Shown here one piece after another: positions 1 to 5,855 of a stretch of 6,095 bases of DNA. The stretch's first letter is position 1, and each line of letters begins with the position of its first letter. This DNA comes from Candidatus Aminicenantota bacterium (lineage in GTDB: Bacteria; Acidobacteriota; Aminicenantia; Aminicenantales; Aminicenantaceae): contig DAOWCB010000093.1 of assembly GCA_030633795.1 (NCBI GenBank), forward strand, positions 1 to 6,095. The letters are read 5' to 3'. The position numbers and the translations under genes are program-made. A model generated the notes under the pieces. That model was not told the DNA's origin. It was given only the letters and a program-made list of their open reading frames with translations, and did no database searches.

Positions 1-31
1 CTCGACTCGTGAATAATCCAGGCTAATTTAT

Positions 32-364
32 CTAACCAATCAATTCATACAATTTTCCCGAGATCTCAAAGGCCATTTCCTGGGAGCAAAAAACGGGCAC
101 GTTTTCTTCATTTGCTTTTTTGAGGGTATCTTCATCGGGCTCACGATTGTTAACGATGATTATCCCAGCCAGGTCTTTCAATCTAGCCACAGCGATTATA
201 TTCTGGTGGATTTGTAGAGTGATCCAGAGGTTGCCTTCCTTACTGTTGGCAATCACATCGCTTAACAAGTCACTCGTATACCCACCCGTGATGTCCACAT
301 CCAGATTCTCTTGACCTGCAAGAGCTTTGAGCTGTAATTTTTCGATGATTTCTTTGATTTTCAT
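32..364 (-). CDS. DRTGG-domain protein 2 (stand-alone, 110 aa)
   Basis: A small stand-alone DRTGG-domain protein. The motif that names the family appears as D24-I-T-G-G28, followed by the family-typical YTSDLLSDV stretch (residues 29-37). After it comes an alternating hydrophobic strand and helix pattern (WITLQ, IIAVARL, LAGIIIVN) that suggests a compact alpha/beta fold. It has no signal peptide and no membrane segment, so it should be cytoplasmic. The family's biochemical role is not established. The same domain is found in phosphotransacetylase-like proteins and next to CBS domains, where ligand sensing is suspected. The start is ATG at 364 with GAGGA seven bases upstream. It follows the Fe-S protein by 13 nt, so the two are very likely co-transcribed. 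It is a divergent paralogue of the 117-aa DRTGG protein at 2192-2545. The domain call is firm; the function is unknown. Confidence 0.88.
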   Translation of the reverse strand: MKIKEIIEKLQLKALAGQENLDVDITGGYTSDLLSDVIANSKEGNLWITLQIHQNIIAVARLKDLAGIIIVNNREPDEDTLKKANEENVPVFCSQEMAFEISGKLYELIG

Positions 365-377
365 TATTTAGTCCTCT

Positions 378-1736
378 TTATTTTTTTGATTTATGAATAT
401 TAGACCTGTTAAAATTCAAAGGGAGGGTTTTATTCAGCAAATCTGACAGCTCTTGTGAGAATTCTTCCATATTATCGGATAGATCGAAAATACAGTCTGT
501 CAGATCGGCATCTCCTTTAACGACGTCTTCAGCAAAAGCCAGGCATGTGGGAGCCCCGCATACACCGCAGTCGATTTTGCGCAGTAATTCATATATTTCC
601 TCTTTCAATTTTCTCTTCTTTATGGCTTTGGCCAAATCTGTATCAAGAGGTTTGAGAGGGCGGGGTTCAAATTTCCCTTTGATAAGAAAGTAATTTTGGC
701 TGTAGAGTTTCCTGACCTCCCTGATGTCCGGACAGGCTTTTATTTGTTCAAACTCCAAGGTTTCGATCAATTTTAGAATCTTGTTGTTAGATGTGTAAAG
801 GTTTTCCACTGTCAAGGAGCCTCCGACACATCCCTGGAGACAAGAATAAGCTTCGATAAAATCGATGTTTCTGAGTTTTCCCCTTTCGATGTCATCAAAG
901 ACTTTTATGATTTCAGCTAAACCCGAAACGGGTATGGAATTTTTTAGCCTCAAAGTCCGGCAGATACCGCCAACCATGGCCCACCCTACTCCTAGAATAC
1001 AGATGCTTTCCAGAGCTTTCCTGTAACTGCTCTTTTCTATGCCTTCCATAGCAGAGAGGAGGGGGCCGTATACATCTGCAATAGAAATGGCACCATCTAA
1101 GAATGATTTTCCTTTTTCTGCGGGTTGTTTTATGGAAATCATTTTCACAGGACAAGGAGTGAGATAAAAAGCTCCGATTTCATTTTCCTCGATCTTGAGC
1201 TGTTTGGATAATTTTTTTTTGATTTCTCGACCAGCCAATTCTCTAGGCAGTTCGATAGGGATGATTTGATCGATGAGTTCTGGGTATTTAACCTGTATCA
1301 AACGTACTACTGTCGGACAGGCGTTGGAGATGAGCGGCTTAGGACCTTTATAATCCCTTAGGTATTCCTGGATGGCAAAGCTGACTTCTCCGCACGTCAG
1401 GGCCAGGTCGAATGCACTATCAAATCCCAATTTTTTTATTCCAGAGAGGATTTTCTCCGGCAAAATTTCTCTTCCGAATTGGGCATAAAGAGCAGGAGAA
1501 GGGATGGCGGCTGTGTAGCGGAATTTTGTAAGCTCTCCGAAAGGATCTGTCAACGGGACGATTGCGCTATTTGGACAAACTGTGATACATTCGCCACAAT
1601 CGATGCATTTTTCTTCGATGATTGAGGCTTTTCCGTTTCTTACCCTGATAGCTTGGGTGGGACACACCCGCAAGCATTTCATGCGGCCTTCACACTTTTC
1701 CGTGTCGATCCGGATGGAGTGAAAGTATGTGCTCAT
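378..1736 (-). CDS. Ferredoxin / [FeFe]-hydrogenase H-domain-like / PF04060-type Fe-S protein (452 aa)
   Basis: A three-part iron-sulfur protein, probably cytoplasmic. Residues about 5-60 are a two-cluster ferredoxin domain: cluster II is C44-x2-C47-x2-C50 with C25, and cluster I has C15, C21 and C54, but R18 sits where the fourth cysteine belongs. Residues about 70-340 resemble the C-terminal H-domain of [FeFe] hydrogenase, with motif remnants at SNAC140P, TPC195PVK198 and EAYSC299LQGC303VGG. The four cysteines expected to hold the H-cluster [4Fe-4S] are kept, but several diiron-site residues are changed. Residues about 385-416 form a small Fe-S domain of the PF04060 kind (C390, C393, C398, C415). 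The start is ATG at 1736 with AGGA five bases upstream, in a 4-nt ATGA overlap with the HATPase gene, so translation is probably coupled. A role in catalysis is unlikely; redox sensing or electron transfer is my inference from domains and neighbours. The family occurs beside HydABC-type hydrogenases in anaerobic bacteria. Confidence 0.9.
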   Translation of the reverse strand: MSTYFHSIRIDTEKCEGRMKCLRVCPTQAIRVRNGKASIIEEKCIDCGECITVCPNSAIVPLTDPFGELTKFRYTAAIPSPALYAQFGREILPEKILSGIKKLGFDSAFDLALTCGEVSFAIQEYLRDYKGPKPLISNACPTVVRLIQVKYPELIDQIIPIELPRELAGREIKKKLSKQLKIEENEIGAFYLTPCPVKMISIKQPAEKGKSFLDGAISIADVYGPLLSAMEGIEKSSYRKALESICILGVGWAMVGGICRTLRLKNSIPVSGLAEIIKVFDDIERGKLRNIDFIEAYSCLQGCVGGSLTVENLYTSNNKILKLIETLEFEQIKACPDIREVRKLYSQNYFLIKGKFEPRPLKPLDTDLAKAIKKRKLKEEIYELLRKIDCGVCGAPTCLAFAEDVVKGDADLTDCIFDLSDNMEEFSQELSDLLNKTLPLNFNRSNIHKSKK

Positions 1737-2179
1737 TTGTTTCCTGTTTTATTCAAGCAAAATATAATGTCCAATGTCGTTCCTTTTCCAGGGATGGAAG
1801 TGATTTCGAATCGGTCGGCGTTTTTTTTGATGTTAGGAAGTCCCATACCTGCTCCGAATCCCATCTCTCGCATTTCATGTGTTGCGGTCGAGAATCCCTC
1901 TTTCATGGCTTGATCGATATCGGCAATTCCTTGGCCTTCGTCTTCGAGTTTAAGATGCAATTCCTCGGGAGTGACGCTGAGTGTGACCATCCCTTTTTTT
2001 GCGTACATGACGACATTCATTTCGGCCTCGTATACGGAGATGGATGCACGGATGACGATCGAGGGATCGATGCCGATTTCCTTGAGTATTTCTTTAATGC
2101 TGGTGGACGTCCTTCCCGCTTTGCCAAAATCGCCACCTTTGATTTTGAATTTTTGAGATAACACATACTCGTCGCTCAT
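1733..2179 (-). CDS. RsbW/SpoIIAB-like HATPase (anti-sigma/serine kinase type), 148-150 aa
   Basis: A single-domain GHKL ATPase of the anti-sigma factor/serine kinase kind. The Bergerat-fold boxes are visible (numbering from the upstream Met at 2185): N-box E53-A-E-M-N57 with the Mg-binding Asn, G1 box D82-E-G-Q-G86, G2 box G109-F-G-A-G-M-G115 leading into LPNIKKNAD, and G3 box G133-K-G-T-T137. The length matches RsbW and SpoIIAB, and there is no histidine-kinase dimerisation domain. I chose the ATG at 2179 because AAAGGG lies seven bases upstream of it but only one base before the ATG at 2185 (150 aa). It starts 12 nt after DRTGG protein 1 and overlaps the Fe-S gene by 4 nt. RsbW-type proteins phosphorylate a STAS partner and sequester a sigma factor; neither a STAS nor a sigma gene is in the window. 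Its target here is unknown. Confidence 0.88.
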   Translation of the reverse strand: MSDEYVLSQKFKIKGGDFGKAGRTSTSIKEILKEIGIDPSIVIRASISVYEAEMNVVMYAKKGMVTLSVTPEELHLKLEDEGQGIADIDQAMKEGFSTATHEMREMGFGAGMGLPNIKKNADRFEITSIPGKGTTLDIIFCLNKTGNK

Positions 2180-2191
2180 AGGCATTCCCTT

Positions 2192-2545
2192 TTAGGAAGG
2201 ATCACTTACTCCCGGAAGACCATGGCTAAAGAGAAGACCACAGGTGGCGTACATCATGAGCTTGGTTGAAAGAAGCGGAATGCCCATTTCTTTGGCTAGT
2301 TTGATTCCTGCTTCATCCGGTTGTTTACCCCGAACATACACAATGGCTTTGGCATCGATGATATTGGCCGTTCGGACGGATTGAGCATTGGATAAGCCTG
2401 TAAGAAGGAGGATTCCGGGTTTGCCAAAAGCCAGGACATCGCTCATCAGGTCAGATCCGCCAGCAAACATGATTTCTTTGTCAAGACTGTCCTCTCCAGT
2501 GATGACTTCGGCTTGAAGAAGTTCCTTGATTTCTTTTAATGTCAT
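2192..2545 (-). CDS. DRTGG-domain protein 1 (stand-alone, 117 aa)
   Basis: A second stand-alone DRTGG-type protein, with the domain pattern E24-I-M-F-A-G29-G30-SDLMSDVLAF. The aspartate and arginine of the naming motif are not kept, but the GG-SDLMSDV core is. The rest follows the same order as the 110-aa protein at 32-364 (GILLLTGL, DAKAIVYVRGKQPDEAG, KEMGIPLLST). It has a short glycine/proline-containing tail after residue 105 that the other copy lacks. No signal peptide or membrane segment is seen. The start is ATG at 2545 with AGGA eight bases upstream. It lies 99 nt after the protease gene and 12 nt before the HATPase start chosen here, so it looks like the first gene of the accessory block. 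Function is not known; a ligand-binding or signalling role is conjecture. Confidence 0.86.
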   Translation of the reverse strand: MTLKEIKELLQAEVITGEDSLDKEIMFAGGSDLMSDVLAFGKPGILLLTGLSNAQSVRTANIIDAKAIVYVRGKQPDEAGIKLAKEMGIPLLSTKLMMYATCGLLFSHGLPGVSDPS

Positions 2546-2592
2546 TGTCGTATTCCTAGGTGGATATTTTTTTAATTCTCCCTCGAAAAAAT

Positions 2593-2622
2593 ATCTTAAC
2601 TATTCATGTCTCCAGAAGTCAA
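2593..2622 (-). promoter_or_regulatory. Possible internal promoter for the DRTGG/HATPase/Fe-S block
   Basis: In the 99-nt gap after the protease gene, the minus strand carries TTGACT (2622-2617), an 18-nt spacer and TAAGAT (2598-2593). The -35 matches sigma-70 consensus at 5 of 6 positions and the -10 at 4 of 6. Initiation would fall near 2586, about 40 nt before the ATG at 2545. It could let the accessory block be expressed apart from the hydrogenase subunits. In AT-rich DNA such matches also arise by chance. Confidence 0.33.
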
Positions 2623-2644
2623 TCGGCAAAATGCAAAGCACAGG

Positions 2645-3133
2645 TCAGAAATATTCTTCGGCGATGTTTTTAGCCAGCGCAGGAACGGCTTTTTTTAACG
2701 GTTCAGATAATCCCGACTGAATTGTTTCCGGGATTGATTCGATTTGGCAGGCTTTTATGATCACTGTCACATTGCAGAAATCTTGCAATTCTTTCAGAAG
2801 ATTGGAGGAGGGGACTTGATGGATTGAAAAATCATCGATTTTTTCAACTGGGAGTTCATCAAGGAGGATATCAAAAATTTCGCCTGGTTTTTTTCCTTTA
2901 TCCACAGCATCGATGATCACGATAACTTTTGGTCGAATTTCACTCAAAGTAATGGTGAACAGAATTTTTCTTATACCGGTGCCTGCGTCTGCCAAAAATA
3001 TATTTTCAGGGATGCTATAGTGGTTTTTCAGATAATCGATGACTTCAGGTCCGAATCCGTCATCACCAAAAAGGATATTCCCTACACCTGCGATCAAGAT
3101 GTCTTTTCGACAGTAGGCAGGGACTTGTTCCAT
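2645..3133 (-). CDS. [NiFe] hydrogenase maturation endopeptidase, HybD/HycI/FrcD family (162 aa)
   Basis: A cytoplasmic protease that, in its family, clips the C-terminal peptide of the [NiFe] large subunit after nickel insertion. The family signature GVGNILFGDDGFG is present at residues 16-28. By comparison with HybD, the three nickel-sensing ligands should be D25 (Glu16 in HybD), D75 in the IIDAVD motif (Asp62) and H105 in FSIHQ (His93). The length is normal for the family. Its likely substrate is encoded just upstream (large subunit, 3237-4688), 103 nt away, which is longer than most gaps in this operon. The start is uncertain: ATG at 3133 is the only ATG/GTG start in this frame between the upstream in-frame stop and the signature, but the strong AAAGGAGG lies 19 nt from it. 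TTG at codon 13 would also leave the signature intact, though with a short N-terminus. Family assignment is secure. Confidence 0.93.
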   Translation of the reverse strand: MEQVPAYCRKDILIAGVGNILFGDDGFGPEVIDYLKNHYSIPENIFLADAGTGIRKILFTITLSEIRPKVIVIIDAVDKGKKPGEIFDILLDELPVEKIDDFSIHQVPSSNLLKELQDFCNVTVIIKACQIESIPETIQSGLSEPLKKAVPALAKNIAEEYF

Positions 3134-3157
3134 TTCTAGCTCGAAACACTCGCCTCC
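3133..3157 (-). promoter_or_regulatory. Distant ribosome binding site with intervening dyad before the protease gene
   Basis: GGAGG (3157-3153 on the minus strand, within AAAAAAGGAGG) is 19 nt from the ATG at 3133-3131, too far for a normal start. Between them lies a near-palindrome, TTTCGAGCTAGAAA (3146-3133), whose TTTC and GAAA arms could pair around a 6-nt loop and shorten the effective distance. No in-frame ATG, GTG or TTG lies at normal spacing. The GTG at 3149-3147 is out of frame and only 3 nt from GGAGG. Confidence 0.4.
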
Positions 3158-3205
3158 TTTTTTAAGGATAGACGACTATTGGAGAATATACAGCTCTAAA
3201 TGAAC

Positions 3206-3222
3206 AGACTCTCAGTAAGTCT
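3206..3222 (-). other. Small stem between large-subunit and protease genes
   Basis: The 103-nt gap after the large-subunit stop contains AGACT (3222-3218) and AGTCT (3210-3206), a 5-bp stem with a 7-nt loop, about 15 nt past the stop codon. No run of T follows, so it is not an intrinsic terminator. It might mark an RNA processing or stability site. Apart from this stem and the ribosome binding region, I see nothing in the gap. Confidence 0.2.
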
Positions 3223-3236
3223 CTATAGCAGTTGGG

Positions 3237-4688
3237 CTATCTTGAAATATTCGAAAACGTGTCTAAATTATTTCCTTCAGCATCAACGATATTGACCTTT
3301 ACACCGATCTTTCCATCCAAAGTGTGTGTAGCGCAGGAGAGACAGGGATCATGAGCTCTGATCGTCATCTCGACCATATTCAAAATTTCCTCGTTATAGT
3401 TGCCGTCTTTGATCAGATCTTTGGCTGCTTTTTTTACAGACATGTTCATCGGAGCATTGTTGTGTGTGGTGCCGACTATCAGGTTAACATCGGTTATCAT
3501 CCCATTTTCGTCCGTTGTGTAGTCATGAATCAGTGTTCCTCTGGGTGCTTCTACACAGCCCACTCCTCTGGCCGCTCTTGGTTCCACTTTTTTTCTGATA
3601 TCGGTGCTTGTGATCTCAGGATCTTCGAGAAGTCGGTTAGTGTTTTCTGCGTTATACAGCAACTCGATCAACCTTGCCCAGTGATAGAGCAGAGGCTGTT
3701 GGGCAGGCCGTCCGAATTTTTCTCTGAATTCTTCAAGCTCAGCTTGAGCTAAAGGTGTAGGGATCTTATCACAGACATTCATCCTTGCCAGCGTATTGGT
3801 CCGATAAATCCCGTTCGGATTATCCAGATCCATCGAGAATTCGCCTGCTTTTTTCATGTAGGGGAACTTCAAATAAGACCAGGGTTCAATGTGCTCACGG
3901 ATATAATCGGTGTAGTCCTCGACCGCAAAATCTTCGTAAGAACCGTCGACTTGCATCATTCTCAGTTTGCCATCATAAAGATCCATAGCTCCGTCATCTG
4001 TTACGGTCCCTAAGAATCCTGTATTGATAACACCCAGGGTATTCACGACATCCAAATATTTGGGAAAGAGGTTCTCTTTGGCGAAAGACATGGAAAATTT
4101 TGCCAGTTCAAAACACTCATCTGCCATTTTTTTCAGCTCTTGCCTATCTTCCTCTAGAAGGGGACGGCTGAATCCTCCGGGAACTGCAGCCGCTGGGTGG
4201 ATGGCTTTTCCGGCGATTTTCTCCAGCATTGTGGCCGCAAGATGCCTGACTCTTACCACTCTTTTGGCCAGATCTGGAGCCGCGCCCAGAATTCCGAAAA
4301 CATTCCTGACTGAATAATCCGCACCCGGTCCAAGCACAAAATCTGCTCCGGCTAAAAAGTAGAAATGGAGGATATGTTCTTCCATGTATGCAATGCTATT
4401 ACACAACTCTCTTAATTTTTTTCCAGCAGGAGGAGGATCGACCCCAAAAACCGCATCAGTCGCTTTCGCGGATGCATTATGATGAGACCAAGGACAAACT
4501 CCGCATATCCGCGTAGTAATTCTCGGCATCTCTTCGACAGGCTTGCCGATACAGAATTGCTCGAAACCTCTCAATTCAAGGACGTTCATTTGAGCGTCGC
4601 TTACATTTCCAGCGTCATCGAGTTTGATAGTGATCTTAGCATGCCCTTCAATTCTAGTGACGGGTTGAATAGTTAATGTTTTTCCCAT
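3237..4688 (-). CDS. [NiFe] hydrogenase large subunit, group 3 type (MvhA/HydL-like, 483 aa)
   Basis: The catalytic subunit of a soluble [NiFe] hydrogenase, which interconverts H2 with protons and electrons. The N-terminal motif is TRIEGHA (E14 conserved) and the first Cys pair is R60-I-C62-G-V-C65-PWSHH. The C-terminal pair is D447-P-C449-L-S-C452-ATH455. C62, C65, C449 and C452 are the expected Ni and Fe ligands, and EAPRG (380-384) is the conserved active-site loop. After H455 there is a 28-residue tail, so it should be made as a precursor and cut by the endopeptidase encoded next. There is no twin-arginine or other export signal on either subunit, so it is cytoplasmic. Motifs and length fit group 3 (MvhA, FrhA and bacterial HydL types), not the membrane-bound uptake group 1. 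ATG at 4688 follows AAGGAG at about 7 nt, and that site lies inside the last codons of the small-subunit gene, which implies coupled translation. The exact subgroup cannot be settled by eye. Confidence 0.96.
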   Translation of the reverse strand: MGKTLTIQPVTRIEGHAKITIKLDDAGNVSDAQMNVLELRGFEQFCIGKPVEEMPRITTRICGVCPWSHHNASAKATDAVFGVDPPPAGKKLRELCNSIAYMEEHILHFYFLAGADFVLGPGADYSVRNVFGILGAAPDLAKRVVRVRHLAATMLEKIAGKAIHPAAAVPGGFSRPLLEEDRQELKKMADECFELAKFSMSFAKENLFPKYLDVVNTLGVINTGFLGTVTDDGAMDLYDGKLRMMQVDGSYEDFAVEDYTDYIREHIEPWSYLKFPYMKKAGEFSMDLDNPNGIYRTNTLARMNVCDKIPTPLAQAELEEFREKFGRPAQQPLLYHWARLIELLYNAENTNRLLEDPEITSTDIRKKVEPRAARGVGCVEAPRGTLIHDYTTDENGMITDVNLIVGTTHNNAPMNMSVKKAAKDLIKDGNYNEEILNMVEMTIRAHDPCLSCATHTLDGKIGVKVNIVDAEGNNLDTFSNISR

Positions 4689-4691
4689 GGT

Positions 4692-5618
4692 TTAGCTCCT
4701 TTTTGGAAGGGGGCGCAAACGACCAGCCCCAGAGAATCGGTTAAATGTTGCTGCACGATCTGGTATTTGTTTGACATCAAGACCTATACTGGATAGCGCT
4801 CCCATCATATCAACCAAAGGATTGGCTGTATCTGAGAGAGGGCCGAAACAGCCCCTGCAGGGCATGTAGGCTTTGATGCATCTGGGTGTTTTCTCTGATC
4901 CTCCACAGCCTGATCTTGTGGCAGGGCCATTGCACAGGAAACCTTGTTCCATGTAACAACGAACTGTATCCAAAGGTTTTCCGACTTCGAATTCAACGGA
5001 TTCAAGGGGTCTTTTCAGATCGGCCACCGCTTTCTCTTTTCTGATAGTCGGACAGTCATCACACACACTCTTTGTGGGAAGCTCAATAGCTCTTCCTTCT
5101 AAAAGTGCGGTAAGCGCTTCAACGACCATTTCAGGTGTTGTCGGACAACCGGGCAGCTTGAGGTCAACGTTTACGACTTCATGCAGAGCATAAATTCTAT
5201 CTGTAAACGGAGATACCTCTTCGCTGGGAGTATCTGCCGAATCAGTGGTAACAGAACCGCGAAAAACCTTTTCCTGAAGTTCATCAACCGTAAACTGATT
5301 AGCCAAGGCGGGCAGGCCGCCATAACAGGCACAGGATCCCAAAGCGATGAGTGTATTGCATTTTTTCCTCATCTCCTCTGCTATTTCCTTGTTCTCTTCC
5401 ACCCTAATTCCGCCAGAAATAATTCCCACATCTGCTTCGGGAATTTCTGGGCCTGGCTGATCACCTGTTTGTCCAAATAATTTATGATCCATAAGAACCG
5501 GAAAATGGACAAACTCAAGCTGGGGCAAAATGTCGAGAAGTGGCTCTCCGATGTCAAGGATGGTAATTTCGCATCCTGCACAGATGGTAAACCATTCTTC
5601 TGCTACTTTTACTGCCAT
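4692..5618 (-). CDS. [NiFe] hydrogenase small subunit, group 3 type (MvhG/HydS-like, 308 aa)
   Basis: The electron-transfer subunit of the [NiFe] hydrogenase, passing electrons between the Ni-Fe site and a partner protein. Residues about 8-170 are the NuoB-like (20 kDa) domain with proximal-cluster ligands C13, C16 (WFTICAGCE), C96 (GSC) and C158 (GCPTTPE). The C-terminal part has eight more cysteines, C186, C189, C221, C229, C238, C247, C254 and C257, enough for medial and distal [4Fe-4S] clusters. C87 and C98 are extra. The C-terminal MPCRGCFGP and the GRLRPLPK end resemble MvhG/FrhG. The protein has no twin-arginine signal, so it is cytoplasmic. The start is ATG at 5618 with AGGAGG five bases upstream, the best ribosome site in the window and the first gene after the promoter at 5827-5855. 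The large-subunit gene begins 3 nt after its stop. Its natural electron acceptor is not in the window. Confidence 0.95.
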   Translation of the reverse strand: MAVKVAEEWFTICAGCEITILDIGEPLLDILPQLEFVHFPVLMDHKLFGQTGDQPGPEIPEADVGIISGGIRVEENKEIAEEMRKKCNTLIALGSCACYGGLPALANQFTVDELQEKVFRGSVTTDSADTPSEEVSPFTDRIYALHEVVNVDLKLPGCPTTPEMVVEALTALLEGRAIELPTKSVCDDCPTIRKEKAVADLKRPLESVEFEVGKPLDTVRCYMEQGFLCNGPATRSGCGGSEKTPRCIKAYMPCRGCFGPLSDTANPLVDMMGALSSIGLDVKQIPDRAATFNRFSGAGRLRPLPKRS

Positions 5619-5660
5619 TTTTTCCTCCTAGATAAATATAAAATTTTTTATTAATTCGAC

Positions 5661-5670
5661 TTGTGCACAA
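5661..5670. promoter_or_regulatory. Palindrome TTGTGCACAA in the hydrogenase leader
   Basis: A perfect 10-bp dyad about 43 nt before the small-subunit ATG. It is nested inside a wider AT-only inverted repeat, TTAATT (5651-5656) and AATTAA (5670-5675). The halves TTGTG and CACAA equal the half-sites of the redox regulator Rex, but Rex operators separate them by about 8 bp and here they abut. It could be an operator or a leader hairpin, or chance. Confidence 0.3.
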
Positions 5671-5746
5671 ATTAAGCTTTTTTTGGCTTGCTTGAATCTT
5701 GGATTGACGAAAATTATTTTTGTTTCTTGCATGCGAATTTCGTAGC

Positions 5747-5783
5747 AAAAAATATAGGTTTAGTCTGCGGAAATTAAACCTAT
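5747..5783 (-). terminator. Terminator-like hairpin in the hydrogenase leader (possible attenuator)
   Basis: Read on the minus strand, ATAGGTTTA (5783-5775) and TAAACCTAT (5762-5754) form a perfect 9-bp stem with a 12-nt loop (5774-5763). One A and then six T (5752-5747) follow. This is the layout of a Rho-independent terminator, though the stem has only two G-C pairs and is AT-rich. The U-run exists only in the hydrogenase direction. It lies between the predicted start of transcription (near 5820) and the first gene, and no gene upstream on this strand would need it as an end. Confidence 0.45.
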
Positions 5784-5795
5784 TGTAACTATAGG
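5779..5795 (-). promoter_or_regulatory. Competing (antiterminator-like) hairpin
   Basis: On the minus strand CCTAT (5795-5791) can pair with ATAGG (5783-5779) across a 7-nt loop. ATAGG is also the 5' arm of the terminator-like stem at 5747-5783, so the two structures exclude each other. At 5 bp it is weaker than the 9-bp stem and would need a protein, RNA or ligand to win. There is no ATG between the predicted transcript start and this element, so no leader-peptide mechanism is evident. Confidence 0.3.
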
Positions 5796-5826
5796 GAAGA
5801 TAAGATTTGCCTTATAATTACCTTGT

Positions 5827-5855
5827 ATTCTATGTGCAAAACAACCGTTTGTCAA
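5827..5855 (-). promoter_or_regulatory. Sigma-70-type promoter of the hydrogenase operon
   Basis: The minus strand has TTGACA (5855-5850, perfect -35), a 17-nt spacer and TAGAAT (5832-5827, 5 of 6 to TATAAT). Transcription should start near 5820, giving a leader of about 200 nt before the small-subunit ATG at 5618. It is the best-scoring promoter I can find on either strand of the intergenic region. Confidence 0.7.

Noticed and set aside
1..44. Open minus-strand frame running to the left edge past the last DRTGG stop
   Set aside because: It has no ATG, GTG or TTG after its in-frame stop at 47-45 and no ribosome site, so I cannot claim the start of a next gene.
378..1736. Calling the Fe-S protein an active [FeFe] hydrogenase
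   Set aside because: Key diiron-site residues are replaced (Ala139, Thr193, Tyr297), so an H2-converting enzyme is not supported.
1727..2161. 144-aa plus-strand open frame opposite the HATPase gene
   Set aside because: The minus strand carries all GHKL ATPase boxes; the opposite frame shows no family features.
3324..3752. 142-aa plus-strand open frame inside the large-subunit gene
   Set aside because: It is antisense to a gene with clear catalytic motifs and has no recognisable domain; it is a frame shadow.
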